From: Campylorhamphus procurvoides
Lineage: Eukaryota > Chordata > Aves > Passeriformes > Dendrocolaptidae
Direction of reading: 5' to 3'
Length of the DNA stretch: 64,000 nucleotides
NCBI GenBank assembly: GCA_013396655.1
Contig: WBMV01003298.1
Coordinates: forward strand, 2,972,312 to 3,036,311
Each line of letters starts with the position of its first letter. The stretch's first letter is position 1. The notes beneath the pieces are model-generated. The model did no database searches. It was not told the origin of the DNA and worked only from the letters and a program-made list of their open reading frames with translations. A program made the position numbers and the translations under genes. Positions 12,893-26,884 of the stretch are shown one piece after another.

Positions 12893-12932
12893 TTGTATGT
12901 ATATATATTATGTGTGTGTGCATATGTATAAA
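12893..12932. repeat. Short TA/TG microsatellite
   Basis: About 40 bp of alternating TGTATGTATATATATTA and TGTGTGTGCATATGTA units in the presumed first intron. Confidence 0.75.
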
Positions 12933-13496
12933 TAAGAAATGTTAACAGCCACATAGGCCTGGATTTATAGTTTACCTCCAACAAAGATGGATTAGGGTTT
13001 TTTGCTTTGAGACTGACCATGCAAAGCTCTTGGCTTCCCTTGGGAATTTCCCTGGATAAGGTCTCAGTGTTGTGGGAGTGCAGTCTGAAGAGTGGTTCTG
13101 CTCCCCCTTTGGCACTGGCAGTCACCCCTCATGTATTAATGCAGATTGAGGACTTAACAGTATCAAATCTAGGAAGAAATGTCAAATCTGTGTTACAGAA
13201 GTAGCTGTTCTTGAGCTCTTTAGTGAACAAGGAGAATGATTGTTGGCCAGAAGTACAGAGGTTTTTCTCTCTAAATAGGTTATTTTTAACTTTCAGAATT
13301 ACTAACAAGCATTGAAAAGTGTTAATAAGTACAACATAAGTTTCTACACCTTTTCACTTTTGTTCATTAAGGTACTGTAACTTTCAGTGTTATGGATTCT
13401 TTCCTCTGAAATTTATGCCAAAACTCAGAAAATCCAGCCTTTGATCAAATTCCTAAATTATCAAATCCCTAAACTAATTTTAAAATTACTGTGAGT

Positions 13497-13543
13497 TAGA
13501 TGGTCCTTAATGTCCCTTCCAACCCCAACCATTCTATGATTCG
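13497..13543 (+). mobile_element. CR1 3' tail remnant
   Basis: GATGGTCCTTAATGTCCCTT followed by CCAACCCCAACCATTCTATG and ATTC is the extreme 3' end of a CR1 element in sense orientation. Only the terminal 45-50 bp can be recognised; DNA upstream of it looks unrelated, so this is a very short insertion or an old decayed copy. Confidence 0.75.
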
Positions 13544-15835
13544 GTTGTTGTCTTATAGAATTTATGAGCAGTAATATATTTTGACTGTAGTCAAACTTAG
13601 GTTATAGTTTTAAACCAGAGTCCTGAGAGCATAACCTGACTTTCTTCTTAAATTTGGCATTTTTCTAATGTGCTGATAACTTGTCTTTTTAAAAATGGAA
13701 CTGCAGTATAGAAATTTTTTTTTTAGAATTATGGTTTCTCTTAGCTTACCTTTGTAATTAGAACAAATCTTTTAGCATAGAAAAGAGGGTTTAAAAAAAA
13801 ATTAAGGTGTTGAATAACTTTGGAGTTTACTGAATGTGTGAATTTTGATTTCTAGACTATTTGATTGTTTAAGAGCGCTTGTTTGAAGCTTCTCGGTCAC
13901 ATAGAAAGTGATGACATTATACTGTTGCAAACTCCTATCTGAATAATTTTGTAATCTGTAATTTAATGAAATTATGTTAAGCTGGTTCACCAATTTATAA
14001 TTTTAAAGGTTGCCCAGTTTTTTTGTTTTTACACATAGCTCTGAGGAAGAGAGGGTTGACAGGATACTGACTTGGCTGAAAAAAAATGAAAATACACAAT
14101 ATTAGGAGTACAGATATCAGCTAAAGTGCATGTATTTCCACTGAGCTTGGTGTCAGCCCTTTGGAAGATCTGCTGTCCTTTGGAATGTTTTGGTCATTAG
14201 AGAGATAATGTGTGATTCCTTGGGTAAGTGTAGAGATGGTAACTTCTGTAGTGTTTGAGTTTCCCTTGGCAGTGTTGCACAGCAATTGCATTAGAGGAAA
14301 GCTGGGAGCTCTTATTTTAGTATTGCAAAACAATTTGATTGTTCCCTTTTCCAGTCCAACTCTTAGCAGATTAGATAAGGGAACTGTCCCTCAGAGATGC
14401 TTCAGTTTTCCCACCATGTTAGTTGAGCTAATATTAGTTGCTTCTTGTTCCAAGCCTCATTTTTCACTTGCTGTCTGTAGACAGGCCGCTCTCAAGGAGT
14501 TTTTGATCTGTGGACCTGTATTTGTGTTTCAGGAGCTGTACTGACTCCTGTATAGAAAGTATCAACAGTGCTGGTTTTAGTTACATTTTGTGAACTTTTC
14601 AGGCTGTTCTGCCTTGGACAATCGTATCTACAACAGCTACTGCTGGCTGCTTCGAAGCGAAATGGGTTGGAATGTTTTCCTTTTGGACAGGTATCTTTCT
14701 GTTCTGGTATTCCCTCCAGCCTCCTTTTTTTTTTTCTTTTTTTTTCCTAAATGCAAATATACTTTTTGAAACTTTTGGTCAACTTGTGACAGGCAAGCAG
14801 GAGGGAACTGTAAGGTGTTTTCTTGTGAGTTTTGGCTGGAATAAATTTAAATGTTAAACTTCTTATGAAGACTTTCAGCCTGCCTGTCCCAAGGTTATTT
14901 TCTTGTATTTGTTGTTCTGATGGAAGCAGTTCACTTGGTGTGATGGGGTCTACCTGGAAAGATAACTCTTGTCCCCAGAAAGAGAAAGACAGATGAAAAG
15001 TAGCATGTGTGTATACCTGATAGATCACCACAGACATCTGCCACAATTTATTCTGCTTTCATTTAATGTACAATAACTTCGAGTAACTGGAACTCTTGGC
15101 TGGTATCAGGAGGGAAAAGGACTTTGACCTGGGTTTTTCAGGAATATCTGGCTTTTCAGAGTGTGTATGCTGAAGGATCCTGCTGTGTCATAAATCTTTG
15201 GGCTGGTGTCTTGTGAGTCATCAGAAGGACTCTTAATTAGGTTGGCGTGGCAAGAGTTTGAGTGTGTTTGGGGTCCAGTCTGGATCATTTCCCCTCTTTG
15301 ATTTCTGTGCTGCAGAGCATTTCATAGCATGGAGTTCACAGTTAAACTGAAACTCCCCTCCATCTGCCTCAAAATATACAATGGCATAATGCTAAATATT
15401 ATGGCTCTTGCCTCCTCTTTCCTGAAGGTCCATGCCACGGATAGCTCTTCTAACTCTGGGATGCATCACGTCTGCCCTTAAATATATCTTTCCATGCCCT
15501 GTGATCTGCCTTGCCCCAAAGGAACACACCTGGCTTGGCAGTTGAGGTGTGCTGTGGTTTATGTATCAGAAATCGAATCCATTAGTGACTTTGAAGAGTT
15601 AAACCAAACATGTGAACTGACAGGAGAAACAGAGGTGATTTGAGGGAACTGTGAAAGGAATGCCTTTTTTTACAGCCACTTTAGGTATATTGTGATCTTG
15701 AAATTATTTCAAAATGTGAAATTTTTGTATTGCCATGGCTGGTTCTTTTCTTGGGAGAATGGAGTGTTATCTTTGCACAAAATTTGATCATCAATTCAGT
15801 AATGATTTCTCGCTTAGTTGAAAAGGGAGGTAATG

Positions 15836-16070
15836 TCATAGAATCATTGAATGGTTTCAGTTGGAAGGGAACTTAAAGACCAGATGCCTCTGGATGGCAT
15901 CCCTTTCCTCCAGCATGTCAGCCAGACCCCACCGCTTGATGTCATTAGAAGGCTTGGTGAGGGTGGAATCAACCCCACTGTCCATGTCCCCAACAGACAC
16001 ATTGAACAGTGCTGATCCAATAGTGACCCCTGGGGAGTGCGACTCATTGTGGTGGATAATACATTATCCA
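15836..16070 (-). mobile_element. CR1 LINE fragment, antisense
   Basis: Begins with TCATAGAATCATTGAATGGT and TTGGAAGGGAACTTAAAGACC, the reverse complement of the CR1 3' terminus. It then continues through antisense CR1 sequence including ACATTGAACAGTGCTGATCC and GTGACCCCTGGGGAGTGCGAC. The right boundary is approximate because similarity fades after about 16060. The 75-codon and 78-codon frames here are by-products of the repeat. Confidence 0.85.
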
Positions 16071-19000
16071 AGGATTTTCTCTTTCCTGACCCGCTGACAG
16101 TTTATTCAGGCTGGTTTCAGCTGCTTCTCTGACGTTCCTTTCTTAAAAATGCACTGGTGACTGGGTAGCAATGCAATGTACATCGGAATATCACATGTGT
16201 GTGCTGGCCTGTAATGTGTGGATTTTATCTTTGTCTTTCAAATGATGCCCATGAAACTAATTCTTGATCTTGAGTAATTAGAGGAAAAGAGAAGTTCTTC
16301 CTGGCTAGCCTGTGATTTTGCTGATCTTTGTGATGTTTTCCCATCTGCCACATTGTCCTTGGTACAGCATCCTCAAGAGGAAGCAGGGATTTTCATCTGA
16401 GGATGAGCTGGGTGAAAGTTCCATACTAAAAGATACCTCCCCGCAGCTAGCTTGGCAAAATTGGACACTTGATTGATGGTGGTACTGATGTTGGTAGGCA
16501 GTGTGAAGAAGAGAGTGCTCTTTGTAAAGGTGCTTAACCAGTAAAGCCCTAGCAGAGCTGCAGTCATCATGATAAGAGGTTGTGTTTTTTACTAATCTAT
16601 GCTATATCTGCACTGGTAGGATTTGCCAACAGAGCTGTGTCAGTGAACCCTTTGTATTGTCATCAAAACCATGTTTTAAATTCCGGAAACCATGGCAAAA
16701 AGTAGTTTGACAGAAAACAAATTCATCAAATGGATAATGACCTTATGGATCAGCTCAGATATTGCCTGTACTTCAGCTCCTAGTACTAGGTAAGAGAGAA
16801 TTTAAGGGCAAAAAACCCTGAACAGCTCTTCCTTTACTGAATGAGGATATAATGAACTAGAGGGGAAAGATTCACAGTGATGGTGGGGTCATGATTCTGA
16901 GTCGCTTATTGATTGCCCTCTCCTGCTTTCCCTGTGACTCAATACAGAACTGCCATAGGTTAATTGTCAGGAACTCCCTTTTGCAGAGGAGATATGTAAT
17001 CATCACATCATGGGCCAAGTTCTCTTGGTTTCATGGAGCAAGAATCAGCTTGGATTCATGACAGTTGATCTCAGAATAACTTACATCTTAATTTTCATGT
17101 CCCATCACTGAGATCTCTCAGTAGAGGCAATAACAGCAGAATGGAGGAGTCAGCTGTGTTCTCAGAGTCACCTCTCAGGAGTCTGACCAATTTTTTGCAG
17201 TGCAGCTTGCTGTGCCTGCTGGTTTTGGGTTTCAGCCCTGGTTCTGTCAAGCTAATCACAAAAGTGAACCCAGAGACATTAAGCTATGCTTGACCGCATG
17301 TCATCTCAGCTAGTTCCTGAAGCTGGTGAGGCTGAGGTGAATTGTGCAGTAGTCTAACATACAGAGTCTTTACTTTTGAACTCCTAAATGGATTATTTTG
17401 CAAGGGAAGCCTTCAGAAGTAGAGTATGTCAAAGCAGAGATGGATGGAGTTTGTTGTGCTGCCAATGGTGGGGGCCAGTAGTAATCAGTAGGGAAGGAGG
17501 ATACTCCTTGGTGTGTCTTCCCAGTTCTTAAGTCAGTGTTTTTAGGATGTTCCTGAGTTATGTTGAGATCACTCTTTTATAGCCCATTATCTTAGTTCTT
17601 TAAATGTTGTCATTCCTTAAGTGATCTTATTCTTTTTAATGTTATCTTTATTAAAGATCTGTTGGTCTTCAGATAAAGTAGATGAAGAGTTATGTTGTGT
17701 TGAATTTTGTTAAATTTAAATTGAGCATTAGACATTTCTAGGCCATGCAATATGGTCTCCAAAGAATGTAAAGGAACGATGGGAAAAATATTGTTGATTT
17801 TCTTAAAAGTCAGTGTTAAAAGTAATGCTATGACACAGTTCTTATTGAATCTATATTTGGGTAAATACTTTATCCATTTTGATTTTTTTCCCCTTTTTTT
17901 GCTTGTACTAGTAGAGAATGGCTTCAGTGAGTGTAGTTTTTTGTTTGAGAGAATATTGTCTGAAGAAAATTGCACCTTAGAGGATTGGTCTGGAGCAATC
18001 CCAGGACCATTCTTGCAATTTAATTGTTCTCAACTTCTCTTCAAAACAAAACGCCCCCAAAAGCACGCGTGTTTCCCTTCCGATCTTGTGCTGGTACTTG
18101 GGACTCTCATCCTTCTTGCTTACGTCACTGACTCGTGTGTGCAGTGATCTGTTTTCCCTCTGACCACGGCCCTGGCTGTCTGGATAAGGCTAAGGGCTGA
18201 TGTTGTGGTGCTGGTGGGACTTTCTGTCCTTGGCCTGGGCGGGTTCTGATGCTCATAAGACATGTTTAGTTGTTGGAATGTGTGAACTCTACACCATATT
18301 GCGTGATGTGAAGTAAGAGAGATTAAACTGCAGTGCCCTTCTGCCTCCCCTCTTGCCACTTTTTCACTCTCAAATTAACCCTTGGATGTGTATCAGAAAT
18401 CTGATGCAAAAAGAACCTCTGGAAGGAAATGGAAATAATATACACCAAGGTCTAGAAACAGGCAAAGGAGACTGTTGCTTTGCATTTTTGCTTCCAAGGG
18501 TGCATGGAATGGCACATACATAATGGCAGCGTTTTTTGTCATGTAACAAATATTCTGGGGTTTGTGATGATGTGGTAGAGGCATCTGAGCCAACAGGGAT
18601 TGACTGTAATACCATGTTATGAGAAAATTATGTCAGCTTCTACCTGGCCAGAAGTGGACATGTTGTCTGGCAACTTTTCTTAAAGCTTCAAGTAAGTTGG
18701 GGTTTTATTTTATGTTTTTGTTTTTGTGTGTACAGTGTGGTAGACGTAGTAGGTTTCTTTTTTGTGGTGAGACTTGGGATTATTATTATTTTTGCAATAT
18801 ATTTACCAAGGAATGGGTGAGGCATTTACATGCTTGTCCGTATACCATATTGCAGTATAGCAGAAAGGTTTGTGGGGAAATGAATGGGTGGGGTAACTAA
18901 ACAGTACACCAGGGAAAGAAGCTGAGTCATAAGATTTCCTTGGACATGGAGACAGAGCTGGGATCTCACATACTAAGCATTAGTATTAACAAGCATTTCT

Positions 19001-22000
19001 GCTTATGCTGGATCTCCAAAGCCCCTTAAAAGCAGCAAAGTTATATGAAACCAGTTTCTACTTAATTTTTCTGTAGCTGTGTGTTAAACTGCAACGAATG
19101 CAACGATGTGCAAGTCACAAAGTCTAATGCAGTTTTAGGAGGCTGCAGTGAGCTGGTAGAGCCTCATGGCAGGAACTGCCTTTCTCTTTGTCCAGCATGG
19201 TGCAGGTGCCTGCTGGAGAAGTGGGCTCTTGAAGGGGCAGAAGGATCAGTAAATTAATTGAATGGGAAGAGAGAAGCCTGCTTAATGAAAGGAATCAGCT
19301 GGCATTTGGTGCTAAAGAAACAAGCAGGGCTGTGAACTGCCAGAAACTTAATTGCTTTGAAATTTTCAGTAGGTAAGAAGCTGTCACATTATGAATTTTG
19401 TTTTTATGTAGACATTTATTTTCCAGTTTTACTTTTTTCCCCCTGAATCCATTGAATTGACTTTTTTTTCTTCACTTTATTGTTCATCTGTGTTACAGGA
19501 GGGAATTTTTTTCATCATGATTTTCATTTTTCCCTGAACTGAGTTGCCATTCTTAGAGAGGGGATTTTTTCTCCCGTTTTAAAGTGGGTCACAGCACAAA
19601 TAATTCTGTGATGCAGAGTTGTGAAACTGCTTTTGAATCACATTAAAGCTTTTGTGTGCTGGAGACTTGATAGAAGAAGTTAATAGTGAATTTTAAGAAA
19701 GCTGCTAGTATTTAGTGGGTGGCACATAACAGGTATGAGATGAACATGCCTCTCTTGCAAGGAAACATCTACATATGAATTATAGTACTCACAAAATATG
19801 GCAGATCCAAACAGATAGTTGATTGCTTTAGGTATTTAGTATGTTAATAGTTTTCCTTCTTACAAGAGAGACAGTTGATGTAGTCCTCCTATGCATGTTT
19901 TAAAGTTACATTGAAAGAAGTGCTGAAAAGGTGTGTAGAAGTACTTACAGGGGAGCATAAATGCTTTAGAACTGGACTGTACTCCTAAATTTTGCCAGCT
20001 GGTAGTGCCAGTAATTACCATTTACAGCCATAGCCATTCTGTTAATGGCATGCTTATGCAAGTAAAGCTATGGTTATACTGAATAGTTCATGCTGGAGCC
20101 CTGAAATACACAAAGGTGTGGCTTCTGCTCTATCAGTCTCATTTCCTCTGTGATATGAAAGTTTTCCAGGTGAGGTATTAATAAACTATGCTATTTACAC
20201 ATGTATTTTGGATGAGAGGCTGTCATGCTTCAATATGTTTAGCATATCAAAAAGAAAATTAAAGAATTGTTTTGGTACAATGCTGAAGCTCTTGAAAATT
20301 GTTCAGTATAGTGGGGAACCTCGTATCCAGAATAAGGATACTGCAAGATGTAGTAGAAAACAGCCCATGAAAAATGTGGAAGAATGTTTTAATGACGAAT
20401 GTGAATACCCAGTTTAAAAAATACGCTGAAGGAAATGATGGATGCTGCCTTGGGTCAGCTGTACTTGTGCAATTAGAAGCGGTGAGGCCTTTCAGGAAGA
20501 TGTGCTGTAGCCAGGAATTCTCAGGGATGAGCTGGCAGCAATGTTCCAGGTGCCTCACAGTGTCACCTGGCTGCTGTCCTGCCGTGCCAGCTGCTGCAGG
20601 TGCACCAGGGCAGGGCTGCTCTGCTCACTAATGATGCTTGTAGAAAGTACCTCTGGCTAAATACTCTGATAACTGGTAAAATGTCATCATCTTGTACAAG
20701 AGGGCTGCACAGCTAATATGGTGTCTGCTTCTGGCTTTGAAGTACTCAAATATTTTGTTTCCCAAGGAGCATGGTAGCTTGTATAAAAAATGGTTCTTGG
20801 ATCAAAGGAATGACTGTCAGTCTTCCTTCTGGATGCTGGGCATGTCTGACAGTGAGACAGTGCTTTTAAAAATGCATAATTTCTTGATCTATTTCTGGGT
20901 TTATCGTTCCAACCAGACTTCACAGTGGTGAATTCTGACTGAACTAAGAGCCTCTTGCAACAATAAGACCTGATGCAAACTGATTTATGTTATTGTTTTC
21001 ACTACTGGCTTAATGATCCCTGTTAATCCAAGAGGCCTACAGCGAAAAGAGTAGGTTCTGAGGGAAATCAGTTCTATCAAGAGAAACGTTAGCCTGCTGG
21101 GTTATATTTTTTAATAACAACATGCCTCTTTTTAGCAAGATGCAGCATGTTCTGTCTGTAATAGACTGATAAATTGTCAATTAAAAATCCACATACAGAG
21201 TAGAGCCAACTGTTTATGGTGAATCTAGGTGTTTTACCTTTATAGACTCATTAGTTTATTTAACTGTATTTGCTCAAGCCATTCTCCTACGTGTTATTAA
21301 TGCTGCTGAATGTAATCGACCCATGATATGATTTCAGGGTAGAGGTTGGCAGCCTCCCTCTACCTGCAGGAGGAAGTGGTGTGCCCTTTCCTCCTGCCTG
21401 CCCCGGCCTTTTCCTCCTTCTCTGGTTAATAGCTGGGAGTGCCTTGTACTAGTTTGTCTAAAGAACCTTTCTGTATTTTTTTTTTAAATTTATTTCCCCT
21501 CATTTTTGTTGACTTTGTCTTCTGCAATTTTGGAGAGTTCAGTCAGCACACGGAGCACTCAGACAAATATGAGAGCGCTCAAAGTAACGATGGAGAGTGA
21601 CCTTCCCCCTTCAGCCCTGCTGTTGATTCAGCTCCAGCCTTACCATGGAGGGCTCCCATGGCGAGATCATGAGATGAGGGATCTGTTTCACAACTACTTG
21701 CTGGTCAGAGGGATGATTTTTCTACCTTCCCTGCATGGCCATTGCTTATTCTCCTTTTACGTGTTGAGTTTTCTCAGCTCAAGGATGGTTCAGCTGGCCT
21801 GAGCATGAAAGTGGAGGGAAGGAGATGGTGCTGGGAGCAGAGGGGGAATGCCCAGCACTGGTGACCACCTCTTGCGTTGGCTCATTTGTCTTGGGGAACC
21901 TTACTGTTAATTGTGTGGCCTCATTAAAAATTTATACTGGTTTTGTTTGATCTTCAGCAGTTTTCTCCTCACGTGCACATTAACTGGATGTTACCATGTG

Positions 22001-25000
22001 CTTTTTCACTCAGTTTAGATTTTTTTTTTTAACGTGCAGGTTGTAGCCAGGAAATAGTTGAAGGGTTTTTTCCTCCTCTTTTCCTTGTTAGGAGCTTGCT
22101 AAAAGCAGTCACCTTAAACTCTTGGTGCATAAAAAAGGCAGCAAGCGGACTTAATATAGTGCAACTGAACTGTGAGACCTACAATAGAATAAGGAATTGA
22201 GTTTATTGCATTTGTTTCTTTCACTAAAATGGGAATGTAGGGGGTTCTTGTACATTATTTAAGTAGCATTTTGCATGGGGGAAAGGCAGCTGTTTGCTTT
22301 CCTGAGCTGGAATCATTATGGCTACTTGAATGATGCTTTATTTATGCAGAGGAAAAAAGTTGAAAGCTTTTTATGTTGTGGTAAATTCATGGTATGTTTT
22401 AAGTAGAAAGCTGTTTGCTTTTCTGTCTTTGCTTATACTGCCTGTATTGCCTTGCCTTCAATGTAGCTTTAAAAGCCTGTGCTGGTGAGGATCCAGTGCT
22501 GGTAATTTGTCTGTGGAGTAACTGCACATCACTGCAGTCAAGAGTGCCATTATACTATTTCTCGTACCAGTATTGTTCTGAACATAGTAATGCAGGCATC
22601 TTGCAATAACAAAAACATACTACCTACAACAAAAGAAAACCCTGCTACTCTTAAGCAATCAGATTTTAAAATGTAGAACACATTTCTGGTATAGAGATGG
22701 CACACTTTCCTTCAAATAAAAAAAGTTAAGCTACATGAGACACCATACACCAGGCTGGTGTACCTATTCTTTAGAGGACTAAACTAATTGAAGGAAAGGA
22801 ATTTGTGTATCTGGCTTTATATATTTGTTCTTGTGGCATTTTTTTGTCTTCAAGGGGGTTGTCCTCACTTCTAAGTGTTCTGCTTAGTTAAAAACCAATC
22901 TTACATAAAACAATCTTATATATGGAACACATTAGATTTAAATTGGACATTAATTGATTGTGTGGTCAATGCAGTGAATAAAACAATACAAAGCCTTATA
23001 CATAAAGCCAACTGCACGGATTCATGCTGCATTGACAGAGCTGGAAGTTATATACTATCTGAAACAGAGGGGCTGCTATCTCTGTTTGTCACAAAAGCCC
23101 AAATGTCCCAGAGTGCCCGTTTGTATGTCAGTGGAACTCAAATCTCTGGATGTTTGGCTGCGTGCCATGTTGTTGTTTGATGGTCCATTTGGATTGATAA
23201 CGTCAGTCAAGATTTCCAAATGTGGCTGTGACCCCAGTGCTTTGAGGACCTTAAATTTTATTAGATTTGGCCTACTTGAATATTGGTGAAATAAAATGCC
23301 TGCCTGAGAAAGCCAGAGGTTTGTATAGTATTGTTCATGATCTCTTTTAACAAATGGATAAAAGTGAGGTTTCTGTGAAGGGAAGATAAAGCAAAGCAGC
23401 CCAGCAGAGCCCAGAGCTGCCCATGTACTTGTTGCAATTTAACTCTTCAAGAGTCCTGTGATCCCTTTCTTTAGCCACAATCACTGTTTTTGTCCCACAT
23501 TTGCAAGGCTGCCAGGTGCTAATATTGTGAATCAGTTATCATTTGACATGATGTAAGGCCCGTTCTTATTTACAGAAAATGTCACTTGATGTTGTTCCCT
23601 TTTTTTCTTGGGTTGCAGATGTGGGTGGTGGCAGCTCTTTCCGATCTCACACAGATGTTGTCATTGTCTATTGTGCACAGGGTGCTGCTGGGGTAGTTTT
23701 GCTGGGCTGAAAAAGGAACAGCCTGTCTATGTTCTCCTGCATGAAGTACAGCTTTGAGAGACAAAGGACTGCTCCTGCTTCTTTTTTTTTTGACAGGATG
23801 TGGCACAGGTTCTTCAGTAACAGTATTTTGCTTCAGGGTTAGTGGGATCTTCAGTCTTGAGGCCCCAGATGATGTTCCTGGCAGTGCCACTGCATTCCTT
23901 CCAGTAATAAAACTGAAATGGCATAAACAGTGTATTTATTCCATTTTATGTAGTAGTATAAATACCTTGAAGCAAAGTGTCACCTTCAGTAATCAAGGGT
24001 GTGGATTTCCTGCTTAATGATGCTGACAGTCTTTTCTGATTTTTCTAAATTGCTTATGAGAAGTTCATAGAGAAGCTTACCTGAATTGGGAAAAAAAATG
24101 TACTATAACTGTATGCTAGTGAACTGTTATTGATTGATGATTTTTATTATATATGCTAGTACCTACATTGAAATTAGTGTATGACTTGTGTTTGCATGGA
24201 TGTACTTCTGATTTATGCAGAACCTGGAAGGTTTCATGAATAAGTCAAAGCTGTAGACTATTTGAAATTGAGCACTGTCTGGAGAAAAATCAAGTTTTGC
24301 AAACCTAGACACTGGGCACACCATGAGGACAATTTGTCATTATTCTATATTTCCATAGATTTTATGTGTTGTCCATGTAGTCTTTTAGCTTAGAAGTAGA
24401 AAATGAGTGTGCGGAGCCATTTTCTTGGTTTGATTTATTTTCTTTATATATTGCTGTAATACCAGACTCTGTGACTCCATATAATGTTTTCATTCTCTCA
24501 GCTGGTTTGATTTCTACTGGATTTGATTGTGTTAGCACATAACCCAAGAAATTTAGACTAGCAATTTTTTGAGCCAGTTACATGGGTATAGCCATCTTCC
24601 AGAATGAACATGCAGAGTGGTTGTTAAATACTGTTATTATCAATGATGATATGCAAGCGTGAAAGAATACAGATTTGTTTTCAGGGCTCGTCTTGATTTG
24701 GCAGGAGTAGTAATCAAAGGGAGAGATAAAAGGAATATTTAAAATGATGCTGTGGTGATTGAGGTATGTCATCCATGTTGTAGGGAAATTTGGCTTATTT
24801 TCACACCTGTCTCTTTCTAGGATAAAAAAAATCCTGTGTGAAAATACTGTAATTTTCATTAAACATTGCTTTAAATGCCATTACATTTTTGTTAAATAAC
24901 AGTAAGTAGTTGTGCTTCTCTTAGATGTAGGTTTCGGTTCCACTAGATGTGATGAAGTTTGAGGCATAAAATTATCTTGTCTAAGGAATAACCTGGGGGC

Positions 25001-26189
25001 TCTTTTTTATCTCTTAGGGTACCAGTCCTGTGCTTGTAATTTCAGTGTTACAGCCCTTTCTTTATGTAAATTGTGAATGAGAGATACTATAATGACACAG
25101 ATACTATACTGCAAAATAAATGCAACAGAAAGTCCTTGTGATCTGTTAAAGAATGGAAATTGCTGGTGGAAGGTCTTGTTTCAACCTTCCTGCTGATACT
25201 TCTATCTGAAAGTGATCTGACTCAAAACTAAGTAGGTTGCAGACATGGAACAGTGAAGGATGATCTTTGCAGCTAGTTACCTGAAATCCCTATTTATTGA
25301 AATTTACTTGGTTAAAGTCTTGAGTGCTTCTGTTCTTCCCTTTGAAATTGCTGCCCGTGGGCCAGCCCAACTTGTTTGTTTTAAAAATCAAAGTAACTAA
25401 AAAATAGCATTTAATTGGTATTTTTAATCCATGATCAAACCATGATAGAATAAGACTAGGAGTAACATTTTGGAGTTCATGGTGGATGAGCTGGTATTTT
25501 AATCAAGGAGCAAAGTGCACTGTTTTAGATAAGAAACTTTTAACATGTCCTGGTTATAGTTGACGTGTTATTAACTTCATCATCATCATGGCTAGACTTT
25601 GTGAACGAAGATTTACAAGGGCTCTCCCCACGCTTGCTACAAGCACGCTGGTGGCTAAAAAGGCCAGTGTGAGATAGGCAAGTCCGGTTGCAAAAGGCAC
25701 NCAGTAGCTACACAGACATTGTAGGGAGAGAGAAATTAAGCTTTCAGGATGGTGTCCCTTCTGTGGAATGACAGTGCAGTCTCTGCTCCGCCAGCTTCAG
25801 CTGTCTTTTGTGTCTAGAAGTAGCACTATCAGCATTTGTAATCTAAGGTTTCCTGTTCTTTTCTGTCTAGATGAGAGTTGTAGAATTATGCTTTATGGAA
25901 TTCACTTGTAAGAAGGTTTTATTAATGTTTAGATGTGGGTGTAACAAAAGCTTTAGTACACTCATTTATTCTAGTAATACTCTTCCATTTTGTACACAGA
26001 AGCAGATATATATTGTGTGTGTCTGTAAAAGCAAATATGTGTAAATATACAGAAGAATAAATAAATATATTTGGATTCAAGAGACAAATATTTTTAGGGA
26101 AGGAAAGTTTCTCCTGTAGGACATGTTTTATCTATTTGAAAAGATATCAGATGTTGGTTTTACAAGTGCTTTATTTACATCCATGTTAC

Positions 26190-26217
26190 ATTTGTCACCC
26201 GGTTATTGGTGACAAAT
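26190..26217. repeat. 10-bp inverted repeat with 8-base loop
   Basis: ATTTGTCACC at 26190-26199 and GGTGACAAAT at 26208-26217 flank CGGTTATT, about 630 bases upstream of the ATG exon in the presumed first intron. The arms are perfectly complementary. Confidence 0.7.
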
Positions 26218-26841
26218 TTTATTTCCCATAAAATGAGCGAGGGTGAGACTGTATTTCAGTATGAAATTACAGTAGTATTGATATGAAAATGCCAGGACAT
26301 GCCAAGTGTTTTGACACAGGAATAAGCTGCTCTCTGTGGCCTCGTCTGCAGCGTGCTTGTAGGTCTGTACTAAGGTGCAGTCTTTGGAGTCTGCTTTGCA
26401 TTTGTTATGGAATGAATCTGGGTAAAAGCATCTACCTTAGACAGCCCCTGCAGAGCCAGAGATATCATGACCTGTGTGTCAGAGACTTCATGTAGAAAGG
26501 CATTTTGCTTGACAGCATTAATTGGAATAATTTATCCTTGTTAGTCTTGCCCATATATGGCATCTGTACAGTCTGTGGCTTTGGATATAATTAACATAGT
26601 CTTTAATTTGTTCCTGAAGCATGAGATGATGATCTTAATGTGAGTTCTTAGATTCTGTATCTTGTGTTTCAAAAGAAATAGAAACACAAGAATTTTAAGT
26701 TTGTCATGGCAAGCTCTAGTTCACCTGTCAAGGATCATTATTCCACATATGAATACCTTTGCTACTCTTTGATCTTTGTGTGTTGTTATATTGATGTCAT
26801 GTTTCTATTTTTGACGTACCTTTTCTCTCCTCCTTTTCCAG

Positions 26842-26884
26842 GTGAAGCAGGAGCTGTAGAAGGAAGACCTTGTGGTTTGCAATC
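26842..26884 (+). other. CAB39: CAB39 5' UTR part of the ATG exon
   Basis: The exon starts after the acceptor CTCCTTTTCCAG (AG at 26840-26841) and carries 43 untranslated bases before the ATG. An in-frame-independent TAG in this leader argues against a start further upstream. The context before the start codon, GCAATC-ATG-C, has the favourable A at -3. Any further 5' UTR must come from one or more upstream exons. Confidence 0.85.

Larger units (their letters stand above)
6481..26841 (+). other. Presumed CAB39 intron 1, no internal gene seen
   Basis: If the CpG island is the first exon, this roughly 20-kb stretch is intron 1. I see no coding exon or recognisable RNA gene in it. It holds homopolymer runs (a 15-base A run near 12070, T runs near 14730 and 22020), a short TG/TA microsatellite at 12893-12932, a CR1 tail near 13500, an antisense CR1 near 15.9 kb and an unresolved base at 25701. 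The open frames within it are all short and unremarkable. It ends in a pyrimidine tract and AG at 26840-26841, the acceptor of the ATG exon. Confidence 0.55.

Noticed and set aside
15844..16097. Overlapping ORFs of 75 and 78 codons on both strands
   Set aside because: They are part of the antisense CR1 fragment.
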